DNA of 64,000 nucleotides from Opitutales bacterium (GCA_021772515.1 JAJFLU010000039.1:62001-126000), one strand, 5' to 3'. Counted from the stretch's first letter, positions 25,049-34,369 are shown. Program-made: numbers and translations. The notes: generated from the letters alone by a model not told the origin.

Positions 25049-26479
25049 TTAATCGTATAACGTGGTGGTGGTGGGGATGTTGTCTTTTATTAGGCCGGCT
25101 CGGTTGGAGATTTGGGTGGCTCTTTGGCGGGCTTCTTTGAATAGCTTTGGCTCGTCTAGGGTGGTTACTTTTCCGTTTTTGTAGAGGGCTTTGCCGTCCA
25201 CCCAGGTCTCGGCGATGGAGGCGGGGGAGGCGGACCATACGAGCGCCTGCAGGGGGTCGAGATAGGGCACCCATTCGAAGTGATCGAGGTCGAATAGAAC
25301 GAAGTCGGCTTTTTTACCTTTTTCGAGGGAGCCGATCTGATCATCCCAATTCAATACCCTGGCCCCCTCGATGGTGGCCATGCGGAGGGCCCGGCGTGCT
25401 CCCACCTGGTTGGAATCGACACGGGCGTCCTTGAACAAACCGGCCACCACATACATTTGGCGCATGAGGTTGAGGTTTCCCGAGGCGGAAACGCCATCGG
25501 TGCCCAGCCCGACGCTGACCCCGGCATCCATCAATTCGGGGTATTTGCCGATTTTGGCGGCCCCTTTGCCCAGTTTCAACGAGGAGGAGGGGCAAAATGC
25601 GATCTTGGTGTCATGCTTGGCCAGGAGGGCGATTTCGTGGTCGGCCACGGCAACCCCGTGAGCGATGACGAGGTTGTCCCCCAAACCGCCATTTTTCTCG
25701 ATGCGGGAAATGGGCCAGAGGTTATGTTTTTTTTCGCAGACATGGGCCTCCTCGATGCTGGTGGCCAGATGGTAGGTGGTCCCGACGCCGAGTTTTTCCG
25801 CCAAGGCCCGCGCGCCGACATGAAGTTCGAGCGTGCAGGGCTCCTTACCCTCGATATTGACCCAGCAGCGAATTCTCCCGTTGGCCGAATTATTCCATTC
25901 TTCCACGCATTCCCCCAAGGTCCGCAATGCGACCTCGGTGTTGGGAAAAAAATGATGCCGCATCATCTCATCGGACCAACCGTGGGGAATGTGCTCGGGC
26001 GGGTTGTCGGCGGCATGGCGACCGGTGATGCCGCGAATGCCCACTTTTTCCATGGCCCGGACGGTGATGCCGGGATCGTTTTGCGCGCCCATGTCGAGCA
26101 GGCAGGTGGTGCCGCAGCGGAGCATTTCACCCGCTCCCAAAAGCACGCTGACATATTCATCCTCGGCCATTACATGGGCATAAAACGGCTTGGCCCAATG
26201 GAAAACCCATGCGCGGGTGTTCAGGTTGTCGGGAAAAACTCCACGGGAAAGGGTTTCCGAAAGATGCACATGGGTGTCGACAAAACCGGGGCAAACGCCC
26301 TTGTTGGAGCCGTCAATGATTTCATCAAACGACTCACGGCTGTGTCTCCCGAGCACATCGGCGGCGGGACCGATGTCCTCGATGCGGTCGTCGTTGACCA
26401 CCATTGCAGCCGGTGAAAAAACGGTGTCTTTGGCATCTACGGTGAAGGCAAAGCTAAGATTTTCGATTAAAGTGCGCAT
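25049..26479 (-). CDS. Amidohydrolase of the chlorohydrolase/deaminase (SsnA/Atz) group
   Basis: 476 residues. 'CPGFVDTHVHLSETL' gives the His-x-His, 'RCGTTCLLDMGAQNDPG' follows, then 'TTYHLATSIEEAH', 'NLVIAHGVAVADHEI', and 'VGLGTDGVSASGNLNLMRQM' with the aspartate. These are features of the guanine/cytosine deaminase, chlorohydrolase and SsnA group, where the usual HxAE is changed here to HLATS. The C-terminal 'IGSLEKGKKADFVLFD' is typical. The substrate could be a deaminated heterocycle or an N-substituted compound. It is transcribed after the M24 gene and separated by 46 nt, so the two may form an operon. Confidence 0.82.
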   Translation of the reverse strand: MRTLIENLSFAFTVDAKDTVFSPAAMVVNDDRIEDIGPAADVLGRHSRESFDEIIDGSNKGVCPGFVDTHVHLSETLSRGVFPDNLNTRAWVFHWAKPFYAHVMAEDEYVSVLLGAGEMLRCGTTCLLDMGAQNDPGITVRAMEKVGIRGITGRHAADNPPEHIPHGWSDEMMRHHFFPNTEVALRTLGECVEEWNNSANGRIRCWVNIEGKEPCTLELHVGARALAEKLGVGTTYHLATSIEEAHVCEKKHNLWPISRIEKNGGLGDNLVIAHGVAVADHEIALLAKHDTKIAFCPSSSLKLGKGAAKIGKYPELMDAGVSVGLGTDGVSASGNLNLMRQMYVVAGLFKDARVDSNQVGARRALRMATIEGARVLNWDDQIGSLEKGKKADFVLFDLDHFEWVPYLDPLQALVWSASPASIAETWVDGKALYKNGKVTTLDEPKLFKEARQRATQISNRAGLIKDNIPTTTTLYD

Positions 26480-26525
26480 GGCTGGTGGTGGATGAATATT
26501 TTAACCACGGATAAACACGAATAAT

Positions 26526-27653
26526 TTAATAAGTATCAGGAATTTGGAGGAGGTGGTCGGTGTTGGCGTAATCGGAGAGGAGTTCGGAGCCGGTTTCTGT
26601 GACTAGGACCATATCCTTGTTTTGGAGCCCGAATCCGTAACCGGTTTCGTAAACGAGGGGTTCGATCCCGAGAACCATGCCGGCTTCGAGAGGGGTGTCG
26701 GAATACATTCCCAAATACGGCTCCTCGTGCAAATGCAGGCCGATGCCATGCCCGACAAAAGAGATGGGCGGGAGGTCCAGGGCGGAGAGTTTGGTTATGA
26801 AGGCTTCGTAAATGGCCCGCGAACTCTGGCCCGGTTTTATCATGTCCAGGATCTGGTATTTGCACTCGACCAAATGAGCCCAGATGCGCTCGGCGTGTTC
26901 CGGCGGTTTGCCCACTACGGCGGTGCGGCAGACACCGGCATGGTAGCCGCCGATGATCGAGAAGATTTCTACCCGGCAGACGTCGTTTTCCTTTAAAACC
27001 CGCTGGGTCGGCCCCACATTGGGAAAGACACTGCGCTCGCCGGTGGCCACAATCATCAGCTTGAAATGCTCGGCCCCGGCGGTGTAAACCCCTCTGGTCA
27101 AGGCGGATGCGATATCCATTTCGGTCATTCCCGCCCGAACGGCACCGTAGGCATCGGTGATGGATTGGTCGGAGATGCGCGAGAGACGTCGAAGGAGGTC
27201 GATTTCTTCTGGGGTCTTGATTTGACGCAAGCGATTATAGAGCCCCTCGGCGGCTGCAAATTTCGCTTTTGGAAGGAAAGAACCGAGACGGGCAAAATCG
27301 CCCGCAGGGAGGTAGTCCATTTCGATTCCGATGCGGCCTCCGTCCAGGCCCATGTCGCTTAATAATCCAGCCAACACCGCCATCGCGTCATCGGTGAATT
27401 CTCCCCAGACGCGAATTTCGGAGCCCTCCGGCGCATGGTTTCGCACCGTGCTCTCCTCCATATCGACGGTCACAAGGGCGGTTTGGCCATCATTTTTAAC
27501 CACTGCCATCGAGTGCCTCCAACGCAAAATAGGCTGGGAGGGAACCACAAAGCCGGTGGTGTAGGCGAAGTTTTCCGGAGAGATGGCGATCAGGGCGTCG
27601 AATCCGCCTGCGATCATGGCTTTCCGTTGTCTATTAATAATATCTATATTCAT
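26526..27653 (-). CDS. M24-family, creatinase-like protein lacking metal ligands
   Basis: 375 residues of pita-bread fold with the N-terminal creatinase domain (residues 1-135) and C-terminal domain. The His blocks 'GHGIGLHLHEEPYLG' (H302, H309) and 'GIEP' (E331) remain, but the usual two aspartates are E229 and G240 and the final Glu position is K346 ('QNKDMVLVTE'). Such loss is characteristic of metal-free members such as creatinase, which cleave C-N bonds by His chemistry, so peptidase activity is unlikely. DMSP lyase DddP is also an M24 protein but keeps metal ligands. It may act with the amidohydrolase downstream. Whether creatine is a substrate is not known. Confidence 0.78.
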   Translation of the reverse strand: MNIDIINRQRKAMIAGGFDALIAISPENFAYTTGFVVPSQPILRWRHSMAVVKNDGQTALVTVDMEESTVRNHAPEGSEIRVWGEFTDDAMAVLAGLLSDMGLDGGRIGIEMDYLPAGDFARLGSFLPKAKFAAAEGLYNRLRQIKTPEEIDLLRRLSRISDQSITDAYGAVRAGMTEMDIASALTRGVYTAGAEHFKLMIVATGERSVFPNVGPTQRVLKENDVCRVEIFSIIGGYHAGVCRTAVVGKPPEHAERIWAHLVECKYQILDMIKPGQSSRAIYEAFITKLSALDLPPISFVGHGIGLHLHEEPYLGMYSDTPLEAGMVLGIEPLVYETGYGFGLQNKDMVLVTETGSELLSDYANTDHLLQIPDTY

Positions 27654-27688
27654 TTCGTAGCAAGGCAGCCTCTAGCCAAGGAAAAATT

Positions 27689-27702
27689 TGACCATCTGAC
27701 CA
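27689..27702. promoter_or_regulatory. Direct repeat TGACCA-TC-TGACCA in a divergent promoter region
   Basis: Two TGACCA hexamers with a 2-nt spacer (8-bp period) lie between the M24 gene and the divergent SDR gene, within a 155-nt gap. The pair could be an operator for a regulator that is not in the window, or chance. A TTGACC at 27688 could also act as a -35 element. Confidence 0.25.
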
Positions 27703-27808
27703 GAGTTAATTTTTTTGTTTGTATAGAATTAAACATTCAGGTAGCTACACCCTCCCCATATTCAAACCCCGACCAACCAACCAAACTATTTAACCAAAGA
27801 AAACGATT

Positions 27809-28585
27809 ATGAGTATTGAAGGAAGAGTAGCATTAGTAACTGGAGCGGGGCAGGGAATCGGCCGTGCCATCGCCCTGCGCCTGGCAAAAGACGGCGCGAC
27901 GGCCGTGATCGCCGATTTGAACGAGGAAACAGCGGCATCTGTGGTCGCGGAAATCGAAAACGATGGCGGCAAAGCGTTTGCTGTTAAAATCGATGTAGCG
28001 GATGAAGACAGTGTCAATCAGGCGGTAGGGAACATTATCGAACGGGCGGGACCGGTATCGATTTTGGTCAACAACGCGGGAATTTTTCGCGATACCCCGG
28101 CAATGGAAGTTTCCATGAAGGAGTGGCATTTCAACCTCGCCGTCATGCTGACCGGGCCACTGCTTTGCGCCCGCGCGGTGGGGCCAGGAATGATCGAGCA
28201 GCGTTGGGGGCGCATCATCAACATGGCCTCATTGATGAGTTTTGTGGCCTACGGGAGGGATGTTGGCTACTGCACCACAAAGACGGGGCTACTCGGTTTA
28301 ACCCGCTCTCTGGCCGCTGAATTGGCAGGCCATAATATATTGGTCAACGCGATTTGCCCCGGCAATATTATGACATCGATGCTGGAAGAGACTGGGCGTT
28401 TGGTCGAGCTGCGCGATGGCATGGAACCGGGCCAGTTTATACGGGATCGCGCCAACGACATACCCTTGGGCAGGCTCGGCCAGCCAGAGGATATCGCCAA
28501 AATGGTATCGTATCTTTGCAGCGAAGATGCCGACTATGTAACCGGTCAATCCCTGCACGTGAACGGTGGTCTATATAACACCTGA
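27809..28585 (+). CDS. Short-chain dehydrogenase/reductase
   Basis: 258 residues, classical SDR: 'TGAGQGIGRAIALRLA' for NAD(P), 'VIADLNEE' with an Asp after beta-2 that favours NAD, 'LVNNAGIFRDT', active-site 'YCTTKTG' (Tyr-x-x-x-Lys) and serine in 'NMASLMSF', and 'LHVNGGL' at the end. Many such enzymes interconvert hydroxy and oxo groups. It precedes the E1 genes by 97 nt on the same strand, so it may be in the same pathway. Substrate unknown. Confidence 0.88.
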   Translation: MSIEGRVALVTGAGQGIGRAIALRLAKDGATAVIADLNEETAASVVAEIENDGGKAFAVKIDVADEDSVNQAVGNIIERAGPVSILVNNAGIFRDTPAMEVSMKEWHFNLAVMLTGPLLCARAVGPGMIEQRWGRIINMASLMSFVAYGRDVGYCTTKTGLLGLTRSLAAELAGHNILVNAICPGNIMTSMLEETGRLVELRDGMEPGQFIRDRANDIPLGRLGQPEDIAKMVSYLCSEDADYVTGQSLHVNGGLYNT

Positions 28586-28682
28586 GCAATTAATTTTCAT
28601 TTTTTTCCTAATAAAACTGGGATATGAACGTATATACAGTAGGAGATGCTTCATATTTTTTTCATTTTAACACAAATTAACG

Positions 28683-29717
28683 ATGCCAAATAACAATCTT
28701 TCAGAATACAACGCCGAATTTTTGGTCAAGTTGTATCGCGACATGGTGCTGATCCGGCGGTTCGAGGAGCGCGCCTCGGAGCTTCGCAATGCCGGGCACA
28801 TCCCGGGGTTTCTGCACCCCTATATCGGGCAGGAGGCGGTTGCGGTAGGGATTTGCGCGGCCTTGGGCAAAAATGATTTTATCGCCAGCACCCATCGCGG
28901 GCACGGGCATATTCTGGCCCAGGGCGGCGACCCAAAAAACATGTATGCCGAACTTTATGCCCGGCAGGACGGATACAACAAGGGCAAGGGCGGCTCCCTG
29001 CACCTCGCAAACGTCGATCTCGGCATCATCGGGGCTAATGGAATCGTGGGCGGCGGCATTCCACTCGTGGTGGGCGCGGCGCTGGCCATCAAGCGGGCCA
29101 ATGAGGCGGATTACCCCGGTTCGGAAAAATGCAAAGGGGGAGTATCGGTGGTATTTTTCGGTGACGGAGCTTCTAACGAGGGCTCCTTCCACGAGTCCCT
29201 CAATCTGGCCGCACTGTGGAAATTACCGGTTATATTCGTTTGCGAAAACAACCTCTACGGGGAATTCACTGCTCAAGATAAGCACCAGACGATCAAGGAT
29301 ATCGCCTCGCGCTCAAGTTCCTACAACATGCCGGGACTGATTGCGGATGGCAATGATGTGCTCGACGCATTTCACGTTATGACGACGGCGGTTGAAAATG
29401 CCAAAAAGGGCAGCGGGCCGACTTTGCTGGAGTGCAAAACCTACCGGCACCGGGGGCATTACGAAGGCGATATGGCCCATTACCGCCCGAAGGAAGAAGT
29501 GGCATTCTGGATGGCCAAGGATCCGATTGAAAACTTCGGCAAACGACTCATAGAAAATTCGCTAATGAAGGAGGAGGAACTACAAACTGTGGAGGCAGAG
29601 ATTGAACAAGTGCTGCAAGATGCGGCGAAATATGCCGAAAACTCCCCCCATCCAGAGGCGAAAGATGCCCTCGAGCATGTTTTTGTGGAAACCTACGGAG
29701 GGAGGGCATTGTTATGA
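28683..29717 (+). CDS. 2-oxoacid (pyruvate/acetoin-type) dehydrogenase E1 alpha
   Basis: 344 residues. The thiamine pyrophosphate motif appears as 'FFGDGASNEGSFHESLNLAA' continuing to 'FVCENN' (GDG...NN). The N-terminal 'YRDMVLIRRFEERASELRNAGHIPGFLHPYIGQEA' pattern is typical of PdhA/AcoA. Its product decarboxylates a 2-oxoacid on TPP and hands the acyl group to a lipoyl domain. The gene overlaps the E1 beta start by 4 nt (ATGA), so translation is coupled. No E2 or E3 is present nearby, so the physiological 2-oxoacid is not known. Confidence 0.88.
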   Translation: MPNNNLSEYNAEFLVKLYRDMVLIRRFEERASELRNAGHIPGFLHPYIGQEAVAVGICAALGKNDFIASTHRGHGHILAQGGDPKNMYAELYARQDGYNKGKGGSLHLANVDLGIIGANGIVGGGIPLVVGAALAIKRANEADYPGSEKCKGGVSVVFFGDGASNEGSFHESLNLAALWKLPVIFVCENNLYGEFTAQDKHQTIKDIASRSSSYNMPGLIADGNDVLDAFHVMTTAVENAKKGSGPTLLECKTYRHRGHYEGDMAHYRPKEEVAFWMAKDPIENFGKRLIENSLMKEEELQTVEAEIEQVLQDAAKYAENSPHPEAKDALEHVFVETYGGRALL

Positions 29718-30691
29718 GCAGCCGGAGAATCAGTTATTCACAGGCCATAAACGAAGCTCTCAGCGAAGAAATGGAGCGCGATCCCTCGATCCTGATGTTG
29801 GGGGAAGATGTCGCCGAACCGGGCGGTGTTTTTGGAGTGACCAAAGGACTCTACCAGAAATTTGGGGGCGAACGAGTGCTCGACACGCCAATATCTGAAC
29901 AGGCTCTTGTCGGCGCTGCCTTGGGCGCTTCACTTCTTGGAGTTCCCACGATCACGGAAATCATGTTCAGCGATTTTGTCACCCTGGCCATGGATCAGTT
30001 GGTCAACCAGGCGGCGAAGTTTCACTACATGACGGGGGGACGCACCAGCGTTCCGATGTTGGTCCGGATGGTGACCGGCGCCTCCGGTGCGGCTTCGGCA
30101 CAACACTCCCAGAGTCTCGAGGCGTGGTTTACCCATACGCCGGGGCTAAAGGTGGTCACTGCATCCACGCCGTATGAGGCCAAAGGGTTGCTCAAAAGCG
30201 CCATTCGCGACCCCGATCCGGTTCTGTTTTTCGAGCACAAATTACTCTATAACGGCAAGGGCGAGGTTCCCGAAGAGGATTATACGCTGCCGATCGGTGA
30301 AGGAACTGTGGCCCTGGAAGGCTCCGATGTCACCATTGTGGCCTATTTGCACATGGTGCCCAAATCCTTGAAAGCGGCGAAAATACTCTCAGCGGAAGGC
30401 ATATCGGTAGAAGTGTGGAACCCTCGCAGTTTGGTGCCCTTCGACCGCGAAGGCCTGAGACAGACCCTGAAAAAGACCGGTCGCCTGGTCGTCGTACAGG
30501 AAGCGCCCAAACGAAGCGGATTCGGAGCGGAAATCGCCGCCATCGCCGCCGAAGAATGCTTCGATCTGATAAAAGGACCGATTCGTCGGGTGGGTGCGGC
30601 CAACACCCCCATACCCTATGCTCCCGTGATGGAAAACCTGGTAATTCCGGGAGTTGACGATATTGTGGAGGCGGTTCGTCGGACCATTTGA
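29714..30691 (+). CDS. 2-oxoacid dehydrogenase E1 beta
   Basis: 325 residues matching PdhB/AcoB: 'SYSQAINEALSEEMERDP', 'MLGEDVAEPGGVFGVTKGL', 'DTPISEQALVGAALGASLLG', and the 'RMVTGASG' and 'AQHSQSLEAWFTHTPGLKVV' blocks. It pairs with E1 alpha to form the alpha2beta2 enzyme. It begins on the ATGA overlap with E1 alpha and is followed by the lipoyl gene after 30 nt. The length and motifs are normal. Confidence 0.9.
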   Translation: MSSRRISYSQAINEALSEEMERDPSILMLGEDVAEPGGVFGVTKGLYQKFGGERVLDTPISEQALVGAALGASLLGVPTITEIMFSDFVTLAMDQLVNQAAKFHYMTGGRTSVPMLVRMVTGASGAASAQHSQSLEAWFTHTPGLKVVTASTPYEAKGLLKSAIRDPDPVLFFEHKLLYNGKGEVPEEDYTLPIGEGTVALEGSDVTIVAYLHMVPKSLKAAKILSAEGISVEVWNPRSLVPFDREGLRQTLKKTGRLVVVQEAPKRSGFGAEIAAIAAEECFDLIKGPIRRVGAANTPIPYAPVMENLVIPGVDDIVEAVRRTI

Positions 30692-30721
30692 TAAGTTAAT
30701 TGACAGACAGGAATTTTAAAT

Positions 30722-30988
30722 ATGGCAGAAACAGTAAAATTACCCAAGTGGGGTCTCACAATGGAAGAGGCGACCATCGTCGAATGGCTTGTCGGAGAAG
30801 ATGAAGCCGTTGAAAAGGGCGAAATCATTGCCGAAGTGGAGGCCGAAAAGGCCAACATCGAATTGCCTTCGCCCTGTAGCGGGGTGGTGGCAAAGATCCT
30901 TGTTCAGGACGGGGAATTGGCGGCAGTGGGCGATCCATTGATGATAATTGCCGCGACCGCCGAAGAGGCTGCCGGTCTCCGCGAGTAG
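30722..30988 (+). CDS. Free-standing lipoyl-domain protein
   Basis: 88 residues, nearly all one lipoyl/biotinyl domain: 'VKLPKWGLTMEEATIVEWL' then 'EIIAEVEAEKANIELPSPCSG' with the lysine (EAEKAN) that would carry lipoic acid, and a second half closing with 'GDPLMIIAATAEEAAG'. E2 acyltransferases normally carry this domain in a longer protein with a catalytic core; here the core is absent. It most likely receives the acyl group from E1. It lies 30 nt after E1 beta and 43 nt before the aldehyde dehydrogenase, so an operon is likely. Confidence 0.85.
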   Translation: MAETVKLPKWGLTMEEATIVEWLVGEDEAVEKGEIIAEVEAEKANIELPSPCSGVVAKILVQDGELAAVGDPLMIIAATAEEAAGLRE

Positions 30989-31031
30989 TTGCTGGCCCTC
31001 AGCCGGTTCCGTTTCGTTTCGTTTTTCAACT

Positions 31032-32489
31032 ATGAAAACCTACCAGATACCCGTCGGTAAAGGCGTAGAAATTCCCGTTACCGAAAACTTTTTCGACATC
31101 GTAAATCCGTCCAATCACGAAGTGGTGTCGCGCATTCCAAAAATGACCGCCGCTGATGTGGATGGGGCAGTGGTGGCGGCAAGTGCTGCTCTCGACAAAA
31201 CCGATTGGGCCTGCAACGGCGTATTTCGGGCAAAAGTCATGCTCCAATGGGCCGACCGGCTGGAGGCGAATATCGAACCCATTGCCCGGCAGTTGACCCT
31301 CGAAAATGGAAAATTGATCGGAGAGGCGAGCTATGAAGTCACCAGCCAAGTCGGCGTAATTCGCTACAATGCGGGATTGGCGCGGACGGTCAGCGGGAGG
31401 GCACACTCTCTCGGCAGCAACTCTTTTGGGGTAGTGGCGCGTGAGCCGATGGGTGTGGTGGCGGTCATTTCACCCTGGAACTGGCCCGTGACTCTGATGA
31501 TCCGCGATATGGCTCCGGCTTTGGCGGCAGGCAATGCCATGTTAATAAAGCCCGCCTCGCAAACCGCCGGGGTGAGCCTGGATGTGCTGCGCCTGTTGAT
31601 CGAAGAGACGGATTTGCCCCCGGGTATTGTCAATGCCATTGCCGGGTCCGGCAGTGATGCCGGGCAGGCCATTGTGGTGCATCCGGGCATCGACATGATC
31701 GCTTTTACCGGAGATGGCTCGACGGGCCGCAATATCATGCGTGACGCCTCCCAAACCCTGAAAAAACTGTCCCTCGAACTCGGCGGAAAATCGCCCATGG
31801 TAGTCTGCGATGACGCCGATCTGGACAAGGCCATTCCGACCCTGGTGAGCGCAATTTTCACGACCACCTCCGGCCAGATTTGCACGGCACCCTCGCGCCT
31901 TTTAGTCGAACAGGGAATAGAGGCCGAACTTGTCGAGCGGCTTAAAAAAGCCGTATCCGGGATACGTATCGGTGACGGCCTTGACCGAAATTCGCAGATG
32001 GGTCCCATGACGACCCGGGACCAGTATGAGAAGGTGCTCTCGTTTATCGAAATGGGCCGCCGAGAAGGCAGACTGGTGGCGGGTGGGGAACCATTGCAGG
32101 CCGACCATCTGGCCAAGGGAAATTTTGTGTCCCCCGCCATTTTTACCGATGTTCCCGATGATTCGGCGCTAAATCGTGACGAGATTTTCGGCCCGGTTCT
32201 GGTTATCAAGACCTTTGAAGGGGACGAAGAAGCCATTGCCCTTGCCAATGATACCGAGTTTGGATTGGCCTCGGCCGTTTTTACGGAAAATGTCCACCGC
32301 TCGTGGTGTATCGCCCGCGGGATCAAAGCCGGGACTGTGTGGGTAAATACCTACAACCGCTTTTATCCGGAGGTCGAAGTCGGCGGTTACAAGCAGAGCG
32401 GAATCGGGCGCATGGCGGGTATCGATGGGCTGATGGAGTTTACGCAAACCAAGTTCATCAATTTCGACAGTATTCCGCAGCAGGGTTGA
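31032..32489 (+). CDS. NAD(P)-dependent aldehyde dehydrogenase
   Basis: 485 residues from the ATG at 31032. Motifs: 'EPMGVVAVISPWNWPVTL' (cofactor region), 'TFTGDGSTG'-type 'AFTGDGSTGRNI', catalytic Glu in 'SLELGGKSPMVVCDD', catalytic Cys in 'TTSGQICTAPSRL', and 'FGPVLVIKTF'. The open frame extends 28 codons upstream over the lipoyl gene end; that part does not fit the family. As last gene after E1 and the lipoyl domain it may take an aldehyde made in the same route to its acid. Substrate unassigned. Confidence 0.92.
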   Translation: MKTYQIPVGKGVEIPVTENFFDIVNPSNHEVVSRIPKMTAADVDGAVVAASAALDKTDWACNGVFRAKVMLQWADRLEANIEPIARQLTLENGKLIGEASYEVTSQVGVIRYNAGLARTVSGRAHSLGSNSFGVVAREPMGVVAVISPWNWPVTLMIRDMAPALAAGNAMLIKPASQTAGVSLDVLRLLIEETDLPPGIVNAIAGSGSDAGQAIVVHPGIDMIAFTGDGSTGRNIMRDASQTLKKLSLELGGKSPMVVCDDADLDKAIPTLVSAIFTTTSGQICTAPSRLLVEQGIEAELVERLKKAVSGIRIGDGLDRNSQMGPMTTRDQYEKVLSFIEMGRREGRLVAGGEPLQADHLAKGNFVSPAIFTDVPDDSALNRDEIFGPVLVIKTFEGDEEAIALANDTEFGLASAVFTENVHRSWCIARGIKAGTVWVNTYNRFYPEVEVGGYKQSGIGRMAGIDGLMEFTQTKFINFDSIPQQG

Positions 32490-32596
32490 ATACGCCTCAT
32501 GCGGGGTTCTATTTTGTCGTTGTCCCGACCGTTTTTGCCTGATTGGGTAGGGGGACTGTTTCGGTACTCAGCACCGGCAGTGAAGAATTAGGAACC

Positions 32597-34369
32597 GTGA
32601 CTCTCGACATAGCCATTGTATTTGCCGTTTTGTTTGTTTCGGTAATACTTTTCGCCACGGATCGGCTGCGCCATGATGTCATCGGGTTGATGGTCATAGT
32701 TGCCCTCGGATTGTTCGGGATTTTGAAACCGAAGGAACTTCTGGAGGGGTTCGGCAACCAGGCTGTGGTGACTATCGGGGCGATGTTTGTATTGAGCGCA
32801 GCGCTCATGCGAACCGGTATGGTGGCCGCTTTGGGGGCAAGGTTGACCGGTCTTTCGCGGGGCAGTCCGGCGCGTTTTCTCTTTCTGACGATCTGTTCGG
32901 CATGCGTCTTGTCGGCATTTGTCAATAATACCCCGGTGGTGGTGGTTTTCATACCGGCGGTGCTGACGGTTTGCACAAAACTGGATCAAAGCCCATCGAA
33001 ATTCCTCATGCCCATTTCCTTCGCCTCGATGCTGGGCGGAAGCTGCACATTGATCGGAACTTCTTCCAATATCCTGGTTTCATCACTTTCTGAAGAGGCG
33101 GGATTCGGAGCGCTGGGGATGTTCGAGTTTTCCAAAATGGGCCTATTGGTGGTGGTGGCGGGGATGGTCTACCTCCTCCTTTTTTCACGCCGATTTTTGC
33201 CCGAACGCATAACTCTGGCCTCCACCACGCCGATCGATGCGGTCAAGGAATACGTTACCCAAGTGCGCGTCGGCAGGGAATCCCTCCTCGTCGGCAAAAT
33301 GCCCCAGGATACTTTTCTCGGGTCGAGCGGTATCTCGATTGTGGAATTGATCCGGGGCGAAAGGATACGCCGTCTGGACAAGCAATCCGTATTGGAAGTC
33401 GGTGATGTGCTCCTGTTGAGGGGAGATGTTAATAAAATCCTCGAACTCGACCGGCAGCACCAAATCAGCATTACACCCGAAATGGCGAAGGAAGAAGGCA
33501 CCATCAAGAGCATCGAAATGTCTCTGTTCGAGCTGATGATCGCCCCGGAATCTCCCCTCATCGGGCGCACCTGCAAGAACGCCGGGCTGCGCGCCCAGTA
33601 CGGGGTTTCCGTGTTTGCCCTGCAACGCCGGGGCCGCCACCACCAGCGGGAAATAGCCGACCTCGAACTGCGAATGGGCGACATTTTGCTGGTTCGCGGG
33701 CCGATGGACTCCCTGGACGAACTGCGCCACAGCAATGCCTTCATCCTTTTGGAAGGAGTGCATGAGGAGGTGGTGGAAAAGCACCGGGCACCCCTGGCGT
33801 TGTCCATTATTCTTGGAATCGTGGCGCTGGCGGCCTTAGGCATTTTCCCCATCAGCGTACTTTCCCTGGCCGGGGTGGCCCTCATAATCGTGACCCGCCT
33901 GCTGACCCCGGGGCAGGTTTACCGCTCGATCGACTGGACGGTTCTGGTGCTCATTGCCGGAATGATCGCACTCGGCGATGCCATGGGTAAAACCGGCGCC
34001 CTCGACCTCATTGCCAACATCCTCCTCTCGTGGGTGGGCAGTCTCGGAGCGCATTTTACCCTGTGGATATTTTATTTTATGACCGCCGCCCTGAGCCTGC
34101 TCATTTTAAACAAACCTGCCGCCGTTTTGATGGCCCCCCTCGGGATGATTCTGGCCCAGCGGCTCGGGGTCTCACCCATGACGTTCATCATGGCGGTCGC
34201 CTTTGCCGCCTCGACCGCCATGGCTACCCCCATGGGCTACCAGACCAATCTCCTCGTTTACGGACCGGGAGGCTATAACTACAAGGATTTCCTAAAATTC
34301 GGCCTCCCCCTCAATATCGGCATCGGAATCCTCGTCTGCCTCCTCCTCCCCGTTTTCTGGCCCTTTTGA
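32597..34369 (+). CDS. SLC13/DASS-type anion transporter with two TrkA-C domains
   Basis: About 590 residues from a GTG at 32597 (AGGA 3 nt upstream; a TTG at 32543 is possible). Roughly ten membrane helices interrupted by a large cytosolic middle with two RCK-C/TrkA-C-type regulatory domains: 'MPQDTFLGSSGISIVELIRG' and 'ESPLIGRTCKNAGLRAQYG' parts. The first SNT-like ion motif appears as 'SAFVNNTPVVVVF'; the second is 'LNKPAAVLMAP' instead of SN-T. The family moves dicarboxylates, sulfate or other anions, often with sodium. It follows the aldehyde dehydrogenase by 107 nt, so it could import the substrate of that region. Confidence 0.85.
   Translation: MTLDIAIVFAVLFVSVILFATDRLRHDVIGLMVIVALGLFGILKPKELLEGFGNQAVVTIGAMFVLSAALMRTGMVAALGARLTGLSRGSPARFLFLTICSACVLSAFVNNTPVVVVFIPAVLTVCTKLDQSPSKFLMPISFASMLGGSCTLIGTSSNILVSSLSEEAGFGALGMFEFSKMGLLVVVAGMVYLLLFSRRFLPERITLASTTPIDAVKEYVTQVRVGRESLLVGKMPQDTFLGSSGISIVELIRGERIRRLDKQSVLEVGDVLLLRGDVNKILELDRQHQISITPEMAKEEGTIKSIEMSLFELMIAPESPLIGRTCKNAGLRAQYGVSVFALQRRGRHHQREIADLELRMGDILLVRGPMDSLDELRHSNAFILLEGVHEEVVEKHRAPLALSIILGIVALAALGIFPISVLSLAGVALIIVTRLLTPGQVYRSIDWTVLVLIAGMIALGDAMGKTGALDLIANILLSWVGSLGAHFTLWIFYFMTAALSLLILNKPAAVLMAPLGMILAQRLGVSPMTFIMAVAFAASTAMATPMGYQTNLLVYGPGGYNYKDFLKFGLPLNIGIGILVCLLLPVFWPF

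Noticed and set aside
26526-27653. DMSP lyase DddP
   Set aside because: DddP is an M24 protein but depends on metal; this sequence has lost several ligands, so a creatinase-like role fits better.
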